Shown one piece after another: positions 10,956 to 16,054 of a DNA stretch of 16,054 nucleotides. Under the pieces are notes generated by a model that did not search any database, was not told where the DNA came from, and saw only the letters and a program-made list of their open reading frames with translations. Location of the stretch: contig JAEZKZ010000074.1 of assembly GCA_023415305.1 (NCBI GenBank), forward strand, positions 1 to 16,054, read 5' to 3'. A program made the position numbers and the translations under genes. Positions within the stretch are counted from its first letter, which is position 1; each line of letters begins with the position of its first letter. The stretch is from Bacillota bacterium. Its GTDB lineage: Bacteria; Bacillota; Clostridia; Acetivibrionales; DSM-1351.

Positions 10956-10996
10956 AATGTAGTATAGGGAAATTTAATGGAAGTGAGGTGTTAAAA

Positions 10997-11470
10997 TTGT
11001 CCATGCTGGTTAATGCAAAAACAATGGCAAAAATCATGGATCTTAGTGAACGACGAGTCAATCAGCTTGTTGCTGAAAAGGTAATAACAAAGGATCCTGA
11101 CGGACAGTTCAATGTAATGCAGGTAATACTTGACTATTACAAGAATAAGGCTGGAATAGGACCTGGAATCAATTATGATCAGGAGCATGCACTTCTTGAA
11201 AAAGTAAAAAGAGAGATTGCAGAGATTGAGCTTGCCGAACTTAAGAAAGAGGTCCATAGAGCAGATGATATAAAAAATGTCTTGGGAGGGATGATTATCG
11301 CCTGCAGAAACAAGCTTCTTGCCATGCCATTGGGTGTCGCAGTCAAACTCGTAGGACAAAGAAATCCTAACGTAATCATTGACGTTCTCACAAAGGAAAT
11401 AAAAATAGCACTTGATGAACTGACCGGATATGATGTAAATATGTTTGAGTGTGATGATAATGGAAAATAA
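10997..11470 (+). CDS. Small terminase subunit, Nu1-like DNA packaging protein
   Basis: A 157-residue protein. TTG 10997 lies 6 bases after GAGGTG; GTG 10988 would overlap that site and ATG 11003 is somewhat far. Residues ~1-50 resemble the winged-helix DNA-binding domain of lambda gpNu1 (VNAKTMAKIMDLSERRVNQLVAEKVI), and the following helix (LLEKVKREIAEIELAELKKEV) is the usual oligomerisation coiled coil. It recognises the packaging site and hands the DNA to the large subunit. Its gene overlaps the start of the large subunit gene by 11 bases, the normal coupling in this module. The candidate cos region is directly upstream. Confidence 0.85.
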   Translation: MSMLVNAKTMAKIMDLSERRVNQLVAEKVITKDPDGQFNVMQVILDYYKNKAGIGPGINYDQEHALLEKVKREIAEIELAELKKEVHRADDIKNVLGGMIIACRNKLLAMPLGVAVKLVGQRNPNVIIDVLTKEIKIALDELTGYDVNMFECDDNGK

Positions 11471-13367
11471 AACAATAGCATTATTTCAGGAAGTAGTTTC
11501 GCTATTTGCGCCACCTCCTGATATTAAGGTCAGCCAGTGGTCTGAAGAAAACAGAGTACTCAGCAGGGAATCATCTGCCGAGCCTGGCAAATGGAGAAAT
11601 GATAGAGCTCCATATCAGGTTGAGATTATGGATGCAGTTAATAATCCTGAAATAGAAACCATTGCAGTAATGTCATGCAGCCAGGTTGGAAAGAACGAAA
11701 TCATTAATAACATTATAGGTTATTATATAGACGTTGATCCGTGTCCTATACTTTTGATAGAGCCAACTTTGGAGCTCGCCGAGGATTACTCTAAAAGACG
11801 TCTTGCACCACTTATAAGGGATACAAAGGTACTCAAGAAAAAGATATCGGATGCAAAAAGTAAGGATTCCAATAATACTATTCTCTCAAAAAACTATCCG
11901 GGTGGATCCCTTGCACTTGTGGGAGCAAATAGTCCAAGATCACTTGCATCCAAACCAATCAGAATAGTTATCGCTGACGAAATTGACGGGTTTCCTCTTA
12001 GCGCAGGAGCTGAAGGAGATCCATTGGAGCTCGCTGAGAAAAGAACTATAACCTATCCTAACAGAAAGAAAATTAAAGTATCTACCCCAACAATAAAAGG
12101 AGTATCAAGAATTGAAGAGGAGTACCTGAAGGGAACTCAAGAGAAATGGAAGAAAGAATGCCCCCACTGTGGGGCATTTGTTTATATAAATATTCAGGGC
12201 ATTAAGTTTCAATACGAACGTGATGATAAAGGTAACTACACTGTATGGGACATAGTATTCCAGTGTCCCTGCTGCTTTGAGGAATTTAATGAATTTGCGT
12301 GGAAGAATCAGCCTGGTGCATGGGTGGCAGATAACCCTGTAGCAGAAAAGGCTAGAAGCTTTCACCTTAATGCTTTTGTTTCTCCCTGGTGGTTCTGGGA
12401 AGACATCATAAAACTATGGCTTCGAGTTAAGAGTGACCCTGAACAAAAAAAGGTTTTTACAAATACAGTTCTGGGTGAATCATGGGAAGAAAAAGGTGAG
12501 ATCGAAACCGAAGACATTTTGATGAAACGCAGGGAACCATACGAAGCTGATATCCCAGAGGGGGTATTGATTCTAACATGTGGAGTTGACGTTCAGGGGG
12601 ACCGTCTTGAATATGAAATCGTTGGATGGGGAAAAGGTGAAGAAAGCTGGGGAATTCAGAGAGGTTTTATTCTTTCAGATCCTGAGCTTCCAGAGACATG
12701 GGACAAGCTGGACGAAGTTCTGGATAGGGAGTTCAGCTTTTTGAATGGTTCTTCTAGGCATATTGCCTGTACGTTCATAGATTCCGGCGGACATAGTACT
12801 TCGGCGGTATACAGGTACTGCAAGCGAAAGCAGGCACGGGGGAAATATGTATTCGCAATAAAAGGTATGGGTGGTCCCGGCTATCCTGTGATATATAAGG
12901 TTACCCGGACAAAGTCAGACAGTAAAAGCAAGAAGAAAAAGTCAAAGACTGTTTCCAAAGATGAGGAAAACTGTGTACTTATAATCCTGGGTGTTGATTC
13001 CGGGAAATCGAGTATTATGTCAAGGCTGAAGATTAAAGAGCCTGGCGAAGGTTACTGTCACTTTCCTCTGAACGAGGATAGAGGATATGATCAGGTTTAC
13101 TTTAAAGGGCTTATTTCTGAAAAGATTGTTTACGTTAAGCAGAAAGGAAGGACGGTACCTCAATGGAAAAAGGTATCTGAGAATTCCAGAAACGAGCCGC
13201 TTGACATGAGAAACTATGCATATGCAGCAGTAAAGCTGTTGAATGTTGACTTTACTGCTCTGGAAAGTAAGCACAATGAAGCTATAAAGACTCAAACGAG
13301 TAAAAAATCAAATGCAACACCCAGACCAAAACGTAGGACGGGATGCGTTAAGAGAGGCATCGATTAA
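11460..13367 (+). CDS. Large terminase subunit, lambda GpA family
   Basis: A 635-residue packaging motor and nuclease. ATG 11460 overlaps the small subunit's stop; ATG 11454 is also possible. The N-terminus has the family hallmark (NRVLSRESSAEPGKWRNDRAPYQ, 31-53). ATPase: Walker A SQVGKNE at 74-80, Walker B IVIADEID at 169-176. A Cys4 zinc knuckle follows: C234-x-x-C237 and C269 with C271/C272. The nuclease domain holds the acidic motifs GVDVQGDRLEYE and FIDSGGH, and its end is Lys/Arg-rich. The residue after the P-loop lysine, normally Thr/Ser, is Asn. GpA terminases cut at cos sites in most studied cases, supporting cos packaging here. A Lys/Ser-rich insertion (SDSKSKKKKSKTVSK) lies in the C-terminal half. 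Confidence 0.93.
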   Translation: MENKTIALFQEVVSLFAPPPDIKVSQWSEENRVLSRESSAEPGKWRNDRAPYQVEIMDAVNNPEIETIAVMSCSQVGKNEIINNIIGYYIDVDPCPILLIEPTLELAEDYSKRRLAPLIRDTKVLKKKISDAKSKDSNNTILSKNYPGGSLALVGANSPRSLASKPIRIVIADEIDGFPLSAGAEGDPLELAEKRTITYPNRKKIKVSTPTIKGVSRIEEEYLKGTQEKWKKECPHCGAFVYINIQGIKFQYERDDKGNYTVWDIVFQCPCCFEEFNEFAWKNQPGAWVADNPVAEKARSFHLNAFVSPWWFWEDIIKLWLRVKSDPEQKKVFTNTVLGESWEEKGEIETEDILMKRREPYEADIPEGVLILTCGVDVQGDRLEYEIVGWGKGEESWGIQRGFILSDPELPETWDKLDEVLDREFSFLNGSSRHIACTFIDSGGHSTSAVYRYCKRKQARGKYVFAIKGMGGPGYPVIYKVTRTKSDSKSKKKKSKTVSKDEENCVLIILGVDSGKSSIMSRLKIKEPGEGYCHFPLNEDRGYDQVYFKGLISEKIVYVKQKGRTVPQWKKVSENSRNEPLDMRNYAYAAVKLLNVDFTALESKHNEAIKTQTSKKSNATPRPKRRTGCVKRGID

Positions 13368-13387
13368 TAGAAAGGTGGTAATGAAAC

Positions 13388-13624
13388 ATGCCGGCGTGGA
13401 CATTGGAAGAGGCAAGAGCAAGACTGAGAATGTGGTTGGATGCTGAGGCGGCCGTTGCAACCGGCCAGTCATATCAGATAGGGTCAAGGCGGTTGGATAG
13501 AGCCAACCTTTATCAGATCAGAGAAGAAATACAAATGTGGAAAAAGGAAGTCGAGGAACTTGAGGCTGTTCAAAAAATCGGAGGCCGGAGAAAGACTTTC
13601 AGAATTACACCAAGAGATCTATAG
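13388..13624 (+). CDS. DUF6148-like small head protein in the gpW position
   Basis: A 78-residue protein, ATG 13388 behind AAAGGTGG, 20 bases after the terminase stop. It begins WTLEEARARLRMWLDAEAAVATGQSY, then IGSRRLDRANLYQIREEIQMW and a coiled helix, ending RRKTFRITPRDL. This helix - 'tGQSY.iGsR.ltRadL' - helix pattern is that of the DUF6148 family of phage head proteins. Between large terminase and portal it stands where lambda has gpW, the head-completion protein, and is of about that size, so a head-tail joining role is likely by position, though sequence relation to gpW is not shown. Confidence 0.8.
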   Translation: MPAWTLEEARARLRMWLDAEAAVATGQSYQIGSRRLDRANLYQIREEIQMWKKEVEELEAVQKIGGRRKTFRITPRDL

Positions 13625-13637
13625 GAGGTGAGCCAAG

Positions 13638-15341
13638 TTGAATATTGCTGACAAGGTTGTGAATTATTTTAGTCCACAATCAGGATTAAAAAGGCAATTG
13701 GCCAGAATGCAGGGTGATGCAATACAGAAGTTTACTAACTCCGGATATTCTGAGAGCGGCGCAAGTAGAAGCAAGAAATCCCTTAAAGGATGGACTGCCA
13801 ATAGTAAAAGTCCCCAGGACGATATAGACAAAAATCTTGATATTTTAAGGCAACGATCCAGAGACCTGTATATGTCGGCGCCACTTGCTACATCGGCAGT
13901 AAAAACAAACAGAACAAATGTAGTCGGATCAGGTTTAAAACTGAAAGCTCGGATTGACTTCGAGTACCTTGGGATGACACGGGAACAGGCTGATAAATGG
14001 GAAATGAATTCCGAGAGGGAGTTCAACCTATGGGCCGAGTCTGTTTGGTGTGATACTTTAAGGCTTAATAACTTTTATGAGCTGCAGCAATTGGCTCTTA
14101 TGAGCTGGCTCATGAATGGAGATGGCTTCGGGATAGTAAAGCAGGATACCCCGAGTAATTGGATGCCATATAGTCTAAGAATACACCTGATCGAATCCGA
14201 CAGAATTTGTACTCCCAATTCTATATACAGAATGGCAAGCTTCCTACCGGCAAAGGTAAATGTTGTCGGAAAGAATACCTCAAATGATAACCCGATATAT
14301 AACGGCGTTGAGGTAGATAAAGCGACGGGCGCTGTTGTTGCATACTGGATATGTAATCAATATCCGAATAGCAGTATAAAAGGGCTTAAAAAGGATTGGA
14401 CTCGTGTAGAAGCCTTTGGAGAAAAAACAGGGAATCCGAATATTCTTCATTTAATGGAACAGGAACGCTGTGAACAATACAGAGGGGTTCCGTACCTTGC
14501 ACCGGTTATTGAATGTCTTAAACAGATAACCAGATTCACGGAAGCGACATTGACGGCTGCGGTTGTGCAGTCGTTTTTTACTGCTTTCATTAAGTCAGAG
14601 GTACCGGCAAGTGATTCATTACTTGGGGACTCTGTCCAACAGGAACAGCAGATTGATGACGATGAAATGAGTTATGAACTGGGCGCCGGAACAATCAATA
14701 TATTAAAGCCCGGAGAGAGTGTTGAATTCGGAGAACCAAAACAGCCTACTGCCCAGTTTGATGCTTTTGTGACAGCAATGGCCAAATACACCGGAGCTGC
14801 ACTTGAAGTTCCTTTTGAACTGCTTACAAAGTCTTTCATGGCCAGCTACTCTGCATCAAGGGCAGCTCTGTTGGAAGCATGGAAATCATTCCGAATGCGA
14901 CGGACATGGTTTGCAAATGATTTCTGCCAACCAATATATGAACTGTGGTTGTCTGAAGCTGTTGCAAGAGGAAGGGTAAATGCACCGGGGTTTTTTACAG
15001 ACCCTGCAAAGAAAAAGGCTTGGTGTAAAGCTGATTGGAACGGACCAGCTCCAGGACAGATAGATCCTGTCAAGGAAGTAACAGCTGCCATTCTTAGAGT
15101 CCAACAGGCTTTCTCGACACATGAGAAAGAAACTATTGAGCTGACCGGAGGTGACTGGGACAAGAATATAGACCAGGTTGTCAGAGAAAGTGAACTCCTT
15201 CAGCAAATTAGGCCTGCCGGTAAAGATGCTACCGAACAGGCTAATAATGGATCTATCAATAATTTATCCAGTTCTATTATGGATAAATTAGCTGAGTATG
15301 TTGCAAAAGAAATTATGGGGAGTGATGAAAAGAATGGCTAG
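13638..15341 (+). CDS. Phage portal protein, lambda gpB family
   Basis: A 567-residue protein. TTG 13638 is preceded by AGGAGGTGA at the best distance and 13 bases after the previous stop. The portal forms the dodecameric ring at one head vertex through which DNA enters and leaves. Family features: early SPQDDIDKNLDILRQRSRDLYMSAPLATSAVKTNRTNVVGSG (the typical 'R.RSRdL.r.np.a..ai...v.nvVG.G' opening), the central QYRGVPYLAPVIE, and the late SYSASRAALLEAWKSFRMRR. Length fits the lambda-type portals. The gene overlaps the protease gene by a few bases. Assignment is secure from motifs and gene order. Confidence 0.93.
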   Translation: MNIADKVVNYFSPQSGLKRQLARMQGDAIQKFTNSGYSESGASRSKKSLKGWTANSKSPQDDIDKNLDILRQRSRDLYMSAPLATSAVKTNRTNVVGSGLKLKARIDFEYLGMTREQADKWEMNSEREFNLWAESVWCDTLRLNNFYELQQLALMSWLMNGDGFGIVKQDTPSNWMPYSLRIHLIESDRICTPNSIYRMASFLPAKVNVVGKNTSNDNPIYNGVEVDKATGAVVAYWICNQYPNSSIKGLKKDWTRVEAFGEKTGNPNILHLMEQERCEQYRGVPYLAPVIECLKQITRFTEATLTAAVVQSFFTAFIKSEVPASDSLLGDSVQQEQQIDDDEMSYELGAGTINILKPGESVEFGEPKQPTAQFDAFVTAMAKYTGAALEVPFELLTKSFMASYSASRAALLEAWKSFRMRRTWFANDFCQPIYELWLSEAVARGRVNAPGFFTDPAKKKAWCKADWNGPAPGQIDPVKEVTAAILRVQQAFSTHEKETIELTGGDWDKNIDQVVRESELLQQIRPAGKDATEQANNGSINNLSSSIMDKLAEYVAKEIMGSDEKNG

Positions 15342-16054
15342 GTTTTGGAACTTTATTAAAAATGAGCAGGATGATACTCAAGTTGAGCTCAGAATATCCG
15401 GAGAAATTATAAGTGATGATGATGCATGGATATATGAGTGGTACGGAATTCCTGCAGCTTCGCCCAATGCTTTCAGGACTGAGCTGGCTGAACATAAGGG
15501 GAAGAATATTACTTTATGGATTGATAGTTATGGCGGTGATGTTTTTGCCGGCGCCGGTATATATAATGCCCTCAAGGAACATGATGGTAAGGTTACTGTA
15601 AAGATTGATGGCAAGGCTATGTCAGCTGCTTCTGTTATTGCAATGGCCGGTGAAGAAATAAATATGAGCCCTGTCGGAATGCTTATGATACATAACCCAT
15701 GGAGCAGTGCGGTAGGTGAAGCAAAAGACATGAGACATGCGGCAGACGTACTTGACGAAGTCAAAGAAACTATTATAAATGCCTATCAGATAAAGACCAA
15801 AAAGTCGCACAAAAAGATATCCGAAATGATGGATGAAGAAACTTTTATGTCTGCCAAAAAAGCGGTCAAGGAAGGTTTTGCTGATAAGATATTGTACACT
15901 GATACAGCTGGGGAAGAGACAATGGACCCTGCTGAAAACAGCTTCATGTTCAGCAGGATCTCAATTCAGAATTCAATGGCGGCCTCCATACAAAAATTTA
16001 TGGAGTTTGCAAAAAAGGAAGAACTGAAAAGCAGTGCACCACAGGCCGGAACTC
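15325..16054 (+). CDS. ClpP-like head maturation protease (partial at right edge)
   Basis: The frame begins inside the end of the portal gene and is open to the window edge (243 residues seen). ATG 15325 or ATG 15334 may be the start; the preceding GGGGAGTG is close to the first and far from the second. The product is a ClpP/S49-type serine protease that trims scaffold and capsid during head assembly (lambda gpC position). Motifs, counted from 15325: LWIDSYGGDVFAG (64-76), the nucleophile S100 in GKAMSAASVIAMAG, H123 in MLMIHNPW, and an acidic residue near MDEETFMSAKKAVKEGFAD (D170 is the likely partner). After residue ~195 comes a low-similarity stretch; whether a scaffold or capsid domain follows cannot be seen. 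Confidence 0.9.
   Translation, partial: MKRMARFWNFIKNEQDDTQVELRISGEIISDDDAWIYEWYGIPAASPNAFRTELAEHKGKNITLWIDSYGGDVFAGAGIYNALKEHDGKVTVKIDGKAMSAASVIAMAGEEINMSPVGMLMIHNPWSSAVGEAKDMRHAADVLDEVKETIINAYQIKTKKSHKKISEMMDEETFMSAKKAVKEGFADKILYTDTAGEETMDPAENSFMFSRISIQNSMAASIQKFMEFAKKEELKSSAPQAGT

Noticed and set aside
10991..11359. Minus-strand frame of 122 codons opposite the small terminase gene
   Set aside because: Cys/Tyr/Leu-rich shadow product without ribosome binding site; the + strand gene fits the lambda packaging order.
13664..14026. Minus-strand frame of 120 codons inside the portal gene
   Set aside because: Lies fully within a well-supported portal coding region and lacks initiation signals.

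Overview
The window looks like the early-to-head-gene half of an integrated or free siphovirus-type phage of a low-GC, Gram-positive, probably clostridial host. The reasons are AT-rich DNA, near-universal GGAGG-type ribosome binding sites with many GTG/TTG starts, and the family content: XRE regulator, DnaD-like initiator, DnaB, Dam methylase, ArpU-like late regulator, lambda-type terminase, portal and ClpP-like protease. Nearly every gene is on the + strand. No tRNA, rRNA, insertion sequence or CRISPR array was seen. I could not run homology searches, so family names rest on motifs and gene order.

Region 1 (1-5.1 kb) is an early region. After the tail of an unidentified gene comes an XRE-type regulator, then about a dozen small, tightly packed genes of unknown function, several with clear ribosome binding sites. 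They include two pairs of diverged paralogs, a degenerate repeat of the regulator gene's 3' end, a possible -1 frameshift site, and one lone minus-strand gene (1492-1761). The region ends with a 168-residue protein carrying a sliding-clamp-binding motif (QLPLF).

Region 2 (4.25-7.95 kb) is the replication and regulation block: a DnaD/replisome-organizer-like initiator whose linker DNA holds CCAACRG repeats followed by a very AT-rich stretch (a candidate origin), the replicative helicase DnaB, a Dam-type adenine methylase, and an ArpU/RinA-like protein that probably switches on late genes. A strong intrinsic terminator closes it.

Region 3 (8.0-10.83 kb) is an AT-rich accessory block between the late regulator and the packaging genes. 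It holds a four-helix membrane protein with its own promoter and terminator, a complete tyrosine recombinase, and a zinc-ribbon DUF2569-like membrane protein followed by two tandem terminators. This is the most likely place for lysogenic-conversion or anti-phage functions, and it is unusual that the recombinase sits here.

Region 4 (10.83-16.05 kb) follows the lambda order Nu1-A-W-B-C: a candidate packaging site, small terminase, large GpA-type terminase, a gpW-position small protein (DUF6148-like), the lambda-type portal, and a ClpP-like head maturation protease cut off by the right edge. Start/stop overlaps and short gaps indicate one late operon.
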